Shown here: piece after piece, positions 51,690-62,234 of the stretch
Numbering within the stretch: the first letter of the stretch is position 1
Layout: each line of letters starts with the position of its first letter
DNA from: Pyrenophora tritici-repentis
Taxonomy: Eukaryota > Ascomycota > Dothideomycetes > Pleosporales > Pleosporaceae
Direction of reading: 5' to 3'
DNA length: 64,000 bases
Assembly: GCF_003171515.1 (NCBI RefSeq)
Contig: NC_089399.1
Span: 1-64,000 of the forward strand
The notes under the pieces: model-generated
The model's database searches: none
The model's input: only the letters and a program-made list of their open reading frames with translations
What the model was told of the DNA's origin: nothing
Position numbers and translations under genes: made by a program

Positions 51690-53636
51690 CACGCCCTGTG
51701 TAACTCTCCATTCCTCGGCTTGCTGTAGAAGTTCTGGTGCGTTGTCAGTTCCAGCAGCTTTAACCTTTTCGCCAGTTTGATGTTCTACAAAGGTCTTCCA
51801 GATTTGGAGTTCCCTTTGTGCGTCTCCCTTTTTCTTCAGCGGGATAACCCAGTTTTTTCGCGTGTAACTGTCAATAATAAGGAGGAACCACCTGTTTCCT
51901 CGCAGAGATGTTGGAAAGGGTCCTGCAATGTCAAACTGTACTAAGGCTAGCTTCGTGGCCTTATGCTCTCTCAGCTGCTTAGGGATGCTGTTCTTCATTT
52001 TCGTCAGAGAACACACTTCGCAGATTTCTATCTTCTCTGGAACTTGAATCTTCTTCTGGAGAGTTGTAACTTCGTGGAGTTTAGCAATCTTTGCAGGTCC
52101 TAGGTGTGCGAAGCGTCTGTGATACAGCAAGTATCTCTCCTTTTCATTAACCTTAAGCTCGCTCTTAACTGGTGCATGGAGTTCCGTGCCTAGAAATGCT
52201 GTTTCTTGGTATCCATCGGCAATGTGTGACACTACGTAGAGGCCGTCGTCCATAGTTGCTTCAATAATAACCTTCTTTCCTAGTTTGAAGTATAGTGCGT
52301 GTGAATTGAAACGACCCTTCAGGCTTGCTGCGCAAATTCTTCTTCCTGATAACAAATTGACTCCAAGGTTAGGTACAAGCAGTACTTCTGACAGCCATGT
52401 CGACGATCCATCCTTACACACCACTTGAGCTTCTCCTTTCCAGTCCGCATATAATTCTCCCCTCCAACCCGAACGACTCTTCGTTTGATCTTAATCATTC
52501 GTCTAAATAATGAGGGTTGGTCAGACATGTGAGAGGATGCGCCAGTGTCGGCAGCCCAGGTAGATGGAGAGGCCTTACCGACGATGTCTTTTGAGAGACG
52601 GCATGTCTCAATTTCCTCGGGTTCGGAGTCTGAGGTCTCAGATAATTCATCTGACTCTGAATTGACTTCTTCGGCTCCATATGCTTTGCCAGTCCTTTTG
52701 TGGGAATTCCTTTGCTTAGGTGTCTTAACGAGCAGCTTAGATGATTTCTTAGCGTCGTATTCCTTAAGGAGCTTTCGAGCTCTCTCACGTCTTGGGCAGT
52801 CTCGTACGCCATGGACTCCATCACAAAGGAAGCATTGGACCGTGAATTTGGCACCAGATTCGGAGTCAGACGATAGTGGCGAGTTCTTATGATTTCGACG
52901 CCTGTAAGGCGGAACATACTTCTCCGTCTTTCGGAATGCTGGAAGAGCTTTTTCGTTGGCGTCTTGCTGGTCTCGAACCTCCTTCTCTTCCAGAAACTTA
53001 AGTTTCTGTTCAACCGTGAGGTTAAGTTGGGCGTTTAAGGTGTCAATCGTAGTCTTGAATTCTTTCGGAAGTGATCTGATAAGAACGAGTAGTAGTGCAG
53101 AGTCCTTGTAAGCTCCGTTGGTGTCGGCGTCTGCTGCTACAAGTTTACGTCGGTAGTCCTTTAGCTTCTCCCATGATCCAACAATCGTGTTCCCGGGATT
53201 AAATGTGAACGTTTGAATTCTAGTCATGTATATGTTGGCAGTTGTGGCGTCAGTTTGGGTGTACTTCTTTTGTAGGTAGGCCCAGAATTGGAAGGCAGTA
53301 TCGTATTCGTCAATGAGGGCTTGGTCATCCTCGCTAAGCGACCGAAACAAGAGATCGATTGCAGTGGCTTCATCTTCTAGGTACTTGTCTCTTTTTTCAA
53401 TGTTGACGCGGATCTTGGTATGCTTGTCTGTTTCAGCAATTTCCAACTCTTCCATAGCCTCCGTTAGTCTACTAGCTGTTGCTATTTGACAGTGCTGTAC
53501 CAGATTTTTCTCGCAGACATAGAAGACTTTCTTCCCTTAAGCTTGACCTTGTTTCGGCGAAACCAAGTATCGTGGTTTTCGGCTGTGAGCTGGGGGATCT
53601 TCCATTCTTCCTTCTCTGCAGCCATCTTGTGCGGGT

Positions 53637-53712
53637 GATGCGGTTGATTCGGGCGATGCGGGCGATGCGGGCGATGCGGGCGATGCGGGCGATGCGGGCG
53701 ATGCGGGCGATG
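53637..53712. repeat. 9-bp tandem repeat in Copia family 2 leader
   Basis: About eight copies of GGGCGATGC (plus strand) between primer site and gag ATG, the same place where family 1 has its 27-bp array. Both periods are multiples of 9, although the sequences are unrelated. Confidence 0.9.
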
Positions 53713-54136
53713 TTCTGCGGGTGGTGCAGTCGTTATCGGTTCTCGAGCGTGGAGACGGTGTGTGTAAGTATGGTTGCGTGTCAACCGCGTTGTACACGAC
53801 TTTTTCTCTTTTCCGATTCCTGCTTGAATCTAAGTCCTTCGTGACTTGGTTAGGTGTTTAAAACCAATAACGTTGGGTTAGGCAACCGGGCTCATAACCT
53901 ATTGGAACAAGGTCTCCTCTGGTGGTATGACTACCATAGGGAACCGAGTAGAGGTATGTTAGGTCACCACGTATTGGATTGAACTACACTAAGAGCTGTT
54001 GTTCTGTCTTCTTATTATCATGATGATCTGGGGATTTACATGACAGATCATCATTCCGCGTCGGTCCTTCTGCTCGGGCTTACTTCCACGAGCCTCATCC
54101 CCGCCGACCTGGACTGAACCTTACATCTTCTCAACA

Positions 54137-54585
54137 CATATTGTGCTAAATTTTCTGGCTAGATTAGTCTAAGATCTAGTCACGTGGACCTATTTATAGC
54201 CGGACCGGTCCGATCATCTAGACCGGTCCGACCACGGTCTCAAAAAATCGCCAGACCAGACCAAGTCTTGGCGGTCTAGACCAGACCAAGACCAAGTCAG
54301 ACCAGACCATTCCGATCACTGGTCGGGTTTTGTAGCATATGTATCTCAGACTTGCCTGTAGTAATGGGTGAAGTGATGGCTACTCAAGCCATTGAGTATA
54401 TTTTGAGAGCTTGCACCGGCTGGATTGCGGAAGTAGCAAGAAAGGAAAGGCGCAGTTTTAATCCAACGTATTTGATCATTACACCTGTCCCATTCCTGGA
54501 AAGGACAGGTTGAAACACCAGAGAGTTTTGAAGAGTTAGTTGGGCAATTATTGTTGCAATGGTTGTATTCTCCAGAGCTGTCGCG
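54137..54585. other. Interval with clustered GACCAGACC / GACCGGTCC words
   Basis: No gene. Between about 54195 and 54330 there are many short words: AGACCGGTCCGA (twice), CCAGACCAGACCAAG, TCTAGACCAGACC and AGTCAGACCAGACC. Such clusters resemble the subterminal binding sites of a hAT transposon of a third family, possibly a truncated end. The remainder up to the hAT 2 border is unremarkable. Confidence 0.4.
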
Positions 54586-54626
54586 CAGAGTTGGTATCAA
54601 GCAAGCTGCTTGCAAGCGCTTGCTTG

Positions 54627-54788
54627 CACAGTCCGCAACAATCAATTAAGTGGGTCCTAGAAGGTTCAGATTGGATTGATTGATTACCGCTTTAAGCCTA
54701 GTAGTTACCTATAGGAGTTTAAGCCCTACCTAGATAGGTAAGTGGGTCTAGGAGAGTGACCGGATTGAATTGATTGTTGCGGAGTCTA
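54627..54788 (+). mobile_element. 162-bp hAT-type MITE, copy 4 (in hAT 2)
   Basis: Identical by eye to the other copies. 8-bp duplication CTTGCTTG at 54619-54626 and 54789-54796, that is, it inserted into one of the subterminal repeats of hAT 2. Confidence 0.95.
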
Positions 54789-55126
54789 CTTGCTTGTTTG
54801 CTTGAAAGCTTGATTGACCTTTCAAGTCAAGCAGCTCTATATAAATTTGTAAGCAAGTCAAGCAGATAGAGTACTGCTTGCTTGATTGCTTGAAAGTGCT
54901 TGCTTATATTGACTTTTTGAGGATTTTGGTGTTCTAGTAGATGGTGATATCGCGATACCGATCGTGGTGTTGCACTTTTTCCAGCTGAGTAAGCTAGCTT
55001 ACAAACCTCAGCCTCCCATCAACGCGCTCGTACTAGCCACCTCATATCAGCCATTTTAACGTCGCCGTCGCTAATATCACGTGTCTCTTTTAGTGTCGTC
55101 CTTTTTGAGCTATCGTACAACTCTCC

Positions 55127-57724
55127 ATGGCGGGCAGAAAACGCGTCTCCAACGGCTCTATCGCCGCCAAAGCTCCACCCAAAAAGCGCGCCCGAGTCGC
55201 CCCATCAGGCTCCGCCAGCCAGCCGATATCTATTGGTGATACTCAGCAGCCATCTCCATCTCTATCTACTCCACCTACGCCGTCTCCGCCGCCGCCGCCG
55301 CAGGCCTCCTACGTTTCTACTTTCGAGTCACAACTCCGCGATTCCCGCCCCGAAGCTGAGATCGTAGCGCCTTTTGAGGGCAGCGAGGAGGCAACTGTTG
55401 TCTCATCAAATACAGCAGATGAGGCCTTAACTCACATGGATGAGGCGCTCGATGGAGACTTTGAGGACAACTACGAGGGCATAGATTGGGATCGCTTGCC
55501 TCGTTTTATCAAGCCGCCTACAACCTCGCGCCGCACGCCAAGCTGGATATATAGACATGGCTATCGAGTTGTACTTCGATCTGACATGACTACAACGTAC
55601 TTTATCTGCAAGTTCTGCCACATCCACAAGTATATTGACGCTGGGCTTGCTGGTGTTTATCCATCAGCTGCAACTACAGCAGCAGCGCGCCACCTCTGCG
55701 AGAATCGACCTGGCCATAGTCATACTCCACCTGGAAAGTTACGTGTAGCTTGTGATAGTCCCCTCCGCCGCATGCTTATGACTGGCGTTTCAGTCCCACA
55801 AGTAGTTGCTAACGAGCTCAGCAACTTTAATGTACAGCGCTTCAGGCTAGCTGCAGTTGCGTGGCTTGTCGATAACAACCAGTCAATATCTGAGTTCGAA
55901 AAGTCAGCTTTTCGGGAGATGATAGCTGCTGCCAATCCACAGGCAGAGGCAGCGCTTTGGCAGTCTCACAGGAGTGTGAGCGTATACGTTATGCGCCTAT
56001 ACAACCACCTACTGCCGCGTATAGTCTTGGCGCTGTCAGAAGCTGCTAGCAAAATACACGTAAGCTTTGACGGCTGGACGACGAAGGGCGGCAAAAAGGG
56101 CTACCTCGGGATTGTAGCTCACTTTGTCAATCGCCTTGGCAAGCTTATCGACCTGCCTATCGCCCTGCCTCAGCTCATGGGCCCTCACTCAGGCGAGAAC
56201 ATGGCAGAGATCGTATACAGTACGCTGCAAAAGTTTGGAGTAACAGCTCGTACTATAGGCTACTTCGTGCTCGATAACGCCTACAATAACGACACGACGA
56301 TCACCGCACTCGCCTCCAAGTTCGGCTTCAACGCTGCTCACCGCCGACTCCGCTGCGGTCCTCACACGCTCAATCTCATCGGGCAGACTCTACTTTGGGG
56401 CGTAGATGGCGACGCGTACGATAACAACGTGGGTGAGGCAGTTGAGCTAGATGAAGAGCACCAGCTCATGAAGGAGTGGCGGAGCGACGGCCCGTTGGGT
56501 ATACTTTTGGCTGTGATCAACCACATCAAAACACCGCAGCAGTATGAGCTTTTTGAGAGCTTCCAGCGCCTTGCCCACAAGGAGCTATCTACTGCGGACG
56601 ACGATATCAAAATACTGCAGCCCATCAAGCCAGTTGTTACCCGGTGGAACTCCTACTACTCTTGTTTTGAGCGCGCGGCTAAGCTGCAGCCTGCTGTCAA
56701 CGCCTACGCTAACTATCATATATCGGATACGAAGCTCCGCGTGGAGCGCGCGATCGAGCAAGGCAACAAGGTGCCAAAAACGCCTACTTGGATGAAATCA
56801 GACGGCCTCACGGCTCACGATTGGCAAGTAATTACTGAGTATATTGATATACTCGGGCCACTCAAAACAGCCACAAAGCGCCTTGAGGGACATAGCCAAG
56901 GTAGCTTTGGCCTAGTCGCTGAGATTATACCCGTCTTCGAAGTACTACTCCACAAGCTCGAGCAACAGCTCGAGAAATTCGACTCCGTTAACCACGAGGA
57001 GCACGCCGAAGCTCCAGAAGATCATCTCGCTATCAACCTCCGCGCTGCTCTCATCAAAGCCCGCGAGTATTACAGCAAGCTAGACGAGACTCCAGCTTAC
57101 TACGCTGCAACAATACTCCATCCACGCTACAAGCTTTTTTGCGATACAGTATGGGCAGAAAAACCTGAGTGGCTTTCGCTTAATAACCGAAATTTTGACG
57201 CTCTGTGGGCTGAGTAAAGAACGCTGCCTAAGCCTCGAGTACGGCCCCAAACGCTCTCCAACGACCTCGACGACGCGATCGATAGCCTCTGCAATCCCAC
57301 GAGATCCACCGACGACGATGACGAGTATACTAGATGGAGGCGTTGTGAGCCAGTGGCAGAGAAGGACTCTCCCAACGCGCTAGACCCGATACAGTATTGG
57401 ATAGGGCTTCGCGAGCAGTATCCCAATCTCAGCAGGCTTGCCCTTGACGTACTATCCATCCCGGCTTCGAGTTGTGAGTGTGAGCGTATGTTTAGTGAGC
57501 TGGGTGATCTACTAGAGCCTCGCCGACGAGGTATATCACCCAAGCTTTTGGCGGCGATACAGTGCGTAAGAAGATGGAGGAGAGCTGGTTTTGGGGACGA
57601 CGATATGGCTGCGAAGTCAACTATAACTGACAGAGAGATAGAGCTATTATACAAGACTAGCACATGGGACGTCGGCGGCGACGGCGGCGACGGCAGCGAG
57701 AGCTTGATACTCAACACTATGTAA
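55127..57724 (+). pseudogene. hAT transposase 2, one in-frame stop
   Basis: The frame reads 696 codons from MAGRKRVSNG, meets TAA at 57215-57217, and continues in the same frame to 57724. At the stop, the paralog hAT 1 has Tyr (LWAAYK against LWAE-stop), so a Tyr codon changed to TAA is likely. Domains as in hAT 1: basic N-terminus, BED-like finger (FICKFCHIHK), catalytic Asp 315 (FDGWTTKGG), LDNAYNND, the CGPHTLNLIGQ box (middle Cys replaced by Pro), RWNSYY; the dimerisation region (SSCECERMFSELGDLLEP) lies after the stop. The truncated protein would lack dimerisation, so it should be inactive. An intron removing the stop is possible, but I saw no clear splice pair. Confidence 0.88.
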
Positions 57725-57882
57725 TTTCCTATTTGGGTATATATTAATCAAGCACCTTCAAGCAAGCAAGCAGCAGCTCTAATTTCAGCCAATCAAGCGC
57801 AAGCAAGTCAAGCAGATGACTCCAAATAAGCAAGTCAAGCAGTAGGCCTACTGCTTGCTTGGCTTGCTTGATACCAGCTCTG

Positions 57883-58338
57883 CTGAGAAGAGAGCTGCTG
57901 TGAGCCATACTAGCGCGTCGAACAATCTGCTATCGTGATTACAGTCGTTGACGGCTAAGCCAGATACACATGTGGGCCGAAGTCGCGTTGTTGCGTTGAC
58001 TTAAGTAGTTGAAAGGTCTATTAGATGTATGGTCTGTCTTTGATGCGAGTCTTAGACAAAGATAGGTTTGAGTGACGACTGCAACGAGAGGCTTGATGTG
58101 CTATAGGCAGAGACACTGTGTGTTAGTATGCTGAGGTGTGTCACAGTGCTATGCAGGCTCGGTGCTTACGTAGCGAATTGTAGAACGAGAACAGACCTTA
58201 CAGCATAACATCGGTAGATGGCAAGTCGAAATTTGGGAAATCATCAATGGCTTTCATCTCATTCCTACCTCAGGCCTAAATATTGCTTTATCCTTGAAGT
58301 GTCGCGTTGAGCGTGCTTTTGGAGATAGATGCACGCCA
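57883..58338. other. Intergenic, 3' side of the GH2 gene
   Basis: Mixed-composition sequence between hAT 2 and the GH2 stop codon. I see no open frame of interest, repeat or RNA gene. The change to balanced base composition marks the passage from subtelomeric repeats to ordinary chromosome. Confidence 0.5.
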
Positions 58339-60759
58339 CTATCGAGCCCTCTGCTTCATTGTAATCGACGAAGATCCATGCCTTGCGCTGCTTACAGTAA
58401 CGACAACATCTCCGGACCTACTGCCGGAACGTATCACTGCCAAGGCTCGCCCTCGCCATGTTCTATGAACATTGCCGTCAAAGTAATCCAGATTCCTATA
58501 GTATGCGGACCCAAGCGCTGCCAGAGTGGCATCTCCATGTACCTCGACGGTTAGGGTATCGTCGTCGTTCATCTCGATATTTCCATCCTGATCAGCGAGT
58601 TGAAGTTCAAGGTACGCTAGATCTTGTCTGTCTGCGACAAGTTCACCGGACTTCTCGTTGGCAATCTTGACTGAAGCAACGTTAGCGGAGCGGAGCGTGG
58701 AGCGCGAACGCTCCTGTCCGCCAGAGTATGCAACAGCAAGAAGTTCTCCAGGCTCGTAAGCTGTCGAGAATCTAGCGGTGTATCTGTTGGCTTGGTTGCT
58801 ACTTGCGCGTCCAAGCGAGCGGCCATTTAGGAAAAGTTCTGTTTCCTCTTCCTGAGTGATGACCTCGATGTAAGCCTTCTGGCCCTCACAACCCTTCCAG
58901 CCCCAGCCCTCGATCGCATCGGAATTTCGCCAGGGTGTCGCCTTGTAATACGAGTTAGAGATGTCCAATGGACGTACCGCAATTACGGGTTGAGACAAAA
59001 TTTTCCAGCATGCTTGGGCTACGAAAGCCGAAGCATTGGGCACGCCAGTGATGTCTAAAGCGCCGCAGCCCCCTACTATATGTGGCCAAGGCTTGTACAG
59101 TTTCACAGGGGTAAACCTGCTTGCCTCATAGTCGTGCACGCCAATGCCTACCTCGCCAAGGTAGTCCCATCCAGTCCACATGAAGTCTCCTATTAGGTTT
59201 GGAATCTTTTCAACGTTGGCCCAGATCTTGGGAAGATCAGGTGGACAAGTTTCCGTACCGAGCATCATCCTTGATGGGTGTAATTTGGCATCTAATGGGT
59301 ACCGGATGTCTCCATAATTGTAGCCCGCAACATCCATGTACGAATAAAGTCGATTGGTCACAACATTGGTGTGATTGAATTTTGGGATGTACCGCATGAT
59401 TGGGAGCAACACACTGAAGATGATGTTAAAGAAAGAGCTAGATAACATATCCTCCAGGCCGCCTTTGTTATCTGCGGGAGGAGTGTTTGGATCGCCCGGC
59501 GGGATTTTTGAATACGTCATGACGGCCAGCATAAGGTTGACCGCGATAGTCTTAGGTCGGGATGGATCCAGCTTGTGCGTGAGGTCCAGGAGCTTCTTCG
59601 CGATCGTGTGTCCGTAGGCGGTTTTTGGCTCAGTGACCTCGTTACCTAAGGAGTACATAACAACTGAAGGGTGGTTACGAGCTCGTTCCACAAGAGAAGC
59701 GACTTCGTACTCCCAGCGTTCGTTGAAGGTGTTGGAATCGTCATATTTAGACTTTGCCTCGTACCAGTAGTCGGCAAACTCATCCATGACGTACATGCCT
59801 ACCTCATCACATGCTTGTAGAAGAACTTCTGAGCATGGATGGTGCGACATACGAATAGCGTTGAAGCCATTCTTCTTCATGATCGACACGCGCCGCAGTT
59901 CAGCAGCTTTAAACGATGCTGCGCCGAGGATACCGTTATCTGCGTGTATGCAACCACCACGCAAGTTCACAGCCTGGCCATTAACCAGGAACCCATGACC
60001 AGGTTTCAACTGCAGAGTGCGCAGACCGTACTTGAACTTATAGAGATCGCCATTGATGACGACAGTGCAGTCGTAGAGATTCGGGGTCTCAACCGACCAT
60101 AGATCTGGGTTCGATATCTCGAAGTTTTGCTTCAGCTCAGACGTTTTCGTTTTCGTTCTCCACTGGATCGCGTTCCTTCCTCCTCTCGAAAGCTCCAGAG
60201 ATACTTCAACATCATCTTTCTTTTCGTTGTCGAGCAAAACCTCGAAGGTGAGAAGAGCAAGTCCGCTGGCGGAAAGCGTTGCCAGCCTGATCCCGTCCTT
60301 GCGAAGCAGATTGTGGTTTCGAACCATGAGATGAACGCTGCGATGAATTCCGGCTCCAGTGTACCAGCGAGCGTTAGGTTGTTCACTGTTGTCGGCATGT
60401 ACTTCGATGGTGTTCCTCTCGCCGAGCTTCAGGTAAGAGTCTACGCGAATTTCAAACTTGGTCCAGCCCGCCAGACAACCGCCGACATCTGTGCCGTTCA
60501 CCAGCACGCGACTGTGCCGGTAAACGCCATCAAAGCTCAAAGCGACCACTTTGGACTCCAGAGAAGTAGGCACTTGCCATGTTTTGCGATACTTGTACAT
60601 TCCGCCGAGATAAAATCCGCCATGAGTTCCAGCGAGGGCGTCTTCCCGCCGCCCTTCTACCTGCATAGCATCGTGAGGAAGATGTACGTTGCTCCAGCCA
60701 GTTTGTCCAGAGCGTTGGAACTCCCAATCGTCGTTGAAAAGTGTCGCTACTTCGGCCAT
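58339..60759 (-). CDS. Glycoside hydrolase family 2 protein (beta-galactosidase-like)
   Basis: 806 aa, no intron needed. Typical GH2 layout: N-terminal jelly-roll sugar-binding domain (about 1-155, with GGMYKYRKTW and WYTGAGIHR), immunoglobulin-like domain (about 160-255), TIM barrel (about 260-570) and C-terminal beta domains. Predicted acid/base Glu 374 (SLGNEV) and nucleophile Glu 503 (LGTETCPP) are both present, as are RMSHHP and FMWTGWDYLGE. Members cleave terminal beta-linked galactose, glucuronic acid or mannose; the substrate cannot be told from sequence alone. No signal peptide, so probably intracellular. ATG context AAGATGG is good. The barrel wording resembles bacterial GH2 enzymes, so a bacterial origin is worth testing. 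It is the first normal metabolic gene inward from the telomere. Confidence 0.92.
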   Translation of the reverse strand: MAEVATLFNDDWEFQRSGQTGWSNVHLPHDAMQVEGRREDALAGTHGGFYLGGMYKYRKTWQVPTSLESKVVALSFDGVYRHSRVLVNGTDVGGCLAGWTKFEIRVDSYLKLGERNTIEVHADNSEQPNARWYTGAGIHRSVHLMVRNHNLLRKDGIRLATLSASGLALLTFEVLLDNEKKDDVEVSLELSRGGRNAIQWRTKTKTSELKQNFEISNPDLWSVETPNLYDCTVVINGDLYKFKYGLRTLQLKPGHGFLVNGQAVNLRGGCIHADNGILGAASFKAAELRRVSIMKKNGFNAIRMSHHPCSEVLLQACDEVGMYVMDEFADYWYEAKSKYDDSNTFNERWEYEVASLVERARNHPSVVMYSLGNEVTEPKTAYGHTIAKKLLDLTHKLDPSRPKTIAVNLMLAVMTYSKIPPGDPNTPPADNKGGLEDMLSSSFFNIIFSVLLPIMRYIPKFNHTNVVTNRLYSYMDVAGYNYGDIRYPLDAKLHPSRMMLGTETCPPDLPKIWANVEKIPNLIGDFMWTGWDYLGEVGIGVHDYEASRFTPVKLYKPWPHIVGGCGALDITGVPNASAFVAQACWKILSQPVIAVRPLDISNSYYKATPWRNSDAIEGWGWKGCEGQKAYIEVITQEEETELFLNGRSLGRASSNQANRYTARFSTAYEPGELLAVAYSGGQERSRSTLRSANVASVKIANEKSGELVADRQDLAYLELQLADQDGNIEMNDDDTLTVEVHGDATLAALGSAYYRNLDYFDGNVHRTWRGRALAVIRSGSRSGDVVVTVSSARHGSSSITMKQRAR

Positions 60760-61843
60760 CTTGTGCGTCTGCCATGCACTGAAAGTTGAACCAAGGGGAT
60801 GAAAATTGAAAGTAGGGGCTTAACTTTTTGACATGGGGTCAACAAAGTTCATATAACATCGAGCGTACCAAAAACGTACACGGCCTTCCTCGGGGCAATG
60901 GTCCGCATTTCGCAAGTTGTATGCGCACAGGTGCGTATCCCCACCAATGATTTGGTGTGACACGGACGTTTCCAGCCTTCTAACCCTGGTATTATTGTGC
61001 AGAAAATCCATTAGCACTTGCGTCGCAAGGTCGGCCCTAATCTAGACTAGCACATTCGTCATATAGCAATACGGCCTTTCCGTGGGCCTCCGGCTTTGAT
61101 TCTGGAAGAGCACACTAGACACGGAGAAGAGTCCAGCTGAGGGGAATGTACATATCGAGGAAGATGATCTCATAGATCCTGACTCTAGGCCGCACTTGTT
61201 CGCACTCAGTGCAGTGTCTGGATGTCCTTCAAAGTACTGCAGTTCACGATACTCCGATATCGAAATATCGTTCTTGATTTTGGCTGTCGCGACGTTTTCG
61301 GCATTTGATAAGAAGGAAGTAAGCGTGTGCATAGAGCTTCTGTGTGCACAGAACCCCTGTGATTGTAACAGAATCCACTAAAATATGATGCCTTCTGTAG
61401 CTTCGGATGCATAAGGTCCCGGATCCGGACGCCTTCGCGACTCACAAGCTACCCCAGCGCGTGCGCCCATCTTGCACTTGGTCAACAACTCGGAGCAAGC
61501 GCCTGTCGTTTCACGGCTTTTATACCGACCCTTCACGTGACAGAGATGGTACTGTCCGGGGACGTAGGGACTGTGGTAGTGCGAGTCGGGATTGTGGCGA
61601 TCATGCGGTTCGCAAGGTGCCGCCAAATCGGGACTAGCGAATTGCCGGATTCATAGGCGGCTGAGCCAGCGGAGCAGAGTACGAATCGGTACTCGAACTT
61701 TCCTCCTACTCGCCCCACGTTGCCTAGTTCTTCCGAACTAGGCCCTACCCAGCTCAACGTCAATCACCAGCTCAACGTCAATTTTGCCACCCTACGCGAT
61801 TTGTATAGTAAATTGACCGCGCAAACGCACAAAATATCGTATA
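60760..61843. other. Intergenic region upstream of the GH2 gene
   Basis: Holds the presumed GH2 promoter. I see no clear TATA box near 60790-60830. Short frames on both strands (60-96 codons) lack domains and overlap each other. A direct repeat CAGCTCAACGTCAAT occurs at about 61749-61764 and 61767-61782. Otherwise nothing recognisable. Confidence 0.5.
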
Positions 61844-61980
61844 TGTTGAGAATATTCCGGTCACCTGTCACGAGGACGCTAAGTCACATGACCCACACCG
61901 CTCTATATTAGCCGAGCTTTGTATAGTTAGCAATTGACACACTTACATGCCATGACTGAGAGAGTCATTCTTTCTCAACA
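61844..61980. mobile_element. Solo LTR (137 bp)
   Basis: Begins TGTTGAGAATATTCC and ends TTCTTTCTCAACA, with perfect 5-bp duplication GTATA (61839-61843 and 61981-61985). TG...CA ends and the TGTTGAGAA start fit a Copia-type LTR, but the body matches neither Copia family in the window. It contains the TATA-like word CTATATTAG (about 61903). It is probably the product of LTR-LTR recombination. Confidence 0.88.
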
Positions 61981-62072
61981 GTATATTTATTATAGCTACT
62001 GAGTGGGAGGCATCTCCCAGTGTATGAAACGCGTTACTGGTGCCTGTTGACTTGGTGTTGAGGCCTCTGCGG

Positions 62073-62234
62073 TAGACTCCGCAACAATCAATTCAATCCG
62101 GTCACTCTCCTAGACCCACTTACCTATCTAGGTAGGGCTTAAACTCCTATAGGTAACTACTAGGCTTAAAGCGGTAATCAATCAATCCAATCTGAACCTT
62201 CTAGGACCCACTTAATTGATTGTTGCGGACTGTG
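62073..62234 (-). mobile_element. 162-bp hAT-type MITE, copy 5 (inverted)
   Basis: Reverse complement of copies 1-4, identical by eye. The adjacent 8 bases (CTCTGCGG left, ACTGCAGG right) do not match, so this copy too may have one exchanged flank, or the duplication has decayed while the element has not. Confidence 0.93.

Larger units (their letters stand above)
48698..53625 (-). pseudogene. Copia family 2 Gag-Pol, broken
   Basis: The ATG at 53625 gives MAAEKEEWKIPQL, parallel to the family 1 Gag start. A one-base loss near 53540 ends the first frame; gag then continues in the frame read from 53455. A second one-base loss in an A run near 52430 shifts the frame after the protease (DTGASSHMS), and the rest of protease and integrase reads from 52424. 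The MITE at 51532-51689 splits the integrase between GTDNAPEL and HQNGPAERN. The RT (YVDD) and RNase H (YSDADW) frame runs from 51550 until the MITE at 48805-48962 replaces its last 30 or so codons; the original stop lies near 48698. The zinc knuckle is CFLCDGVHGVRDC. At least two shifts and two insertions make it non-functional. Confidence 0.9.
48505..54136 (-). mobile_element. Copia family 2, copy C (defective)
   Basis: The 5' LTR (minus strand) is 53900-54136, 237 bp, starting TGTTGAGAAG and ending AATA next to the primer site GGTTATGAGCCC (53888-53899). The 3' LTR (48505-48687) lacks its last 54 or so bases, cut at the MITE border. Polypurine tract GAGGGGGAG at about 48688-48696. No target duplication survives. 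It shares with family 1 the LTR start, the AATA end, the primer site and a tandem-repeat leader, but is a separate family by protein sequence. Confidence 0.9.
54586..57882 (+). mobile_element. hAT DNA transposon 2 (one stop codon, carries a MITE)
   Basis: Terminal inverted repeats CAGAGTTGGTATCAAGCAAGC (left) and the complement of CAGAGCTGGTATCAAGCAAGC (right), one mismatch. CAAGCAAGTCAAGCAG-type subterminal repeats occur at both ends. The 8 bases outside differ (CTGTCGCG left, CTGAGAAG right), so no target duplication is left or one end has been exchanged. The MITE at 54627-54788 lies in the left subterminal region and may spoil transposase binding. Confidence 0.92.
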
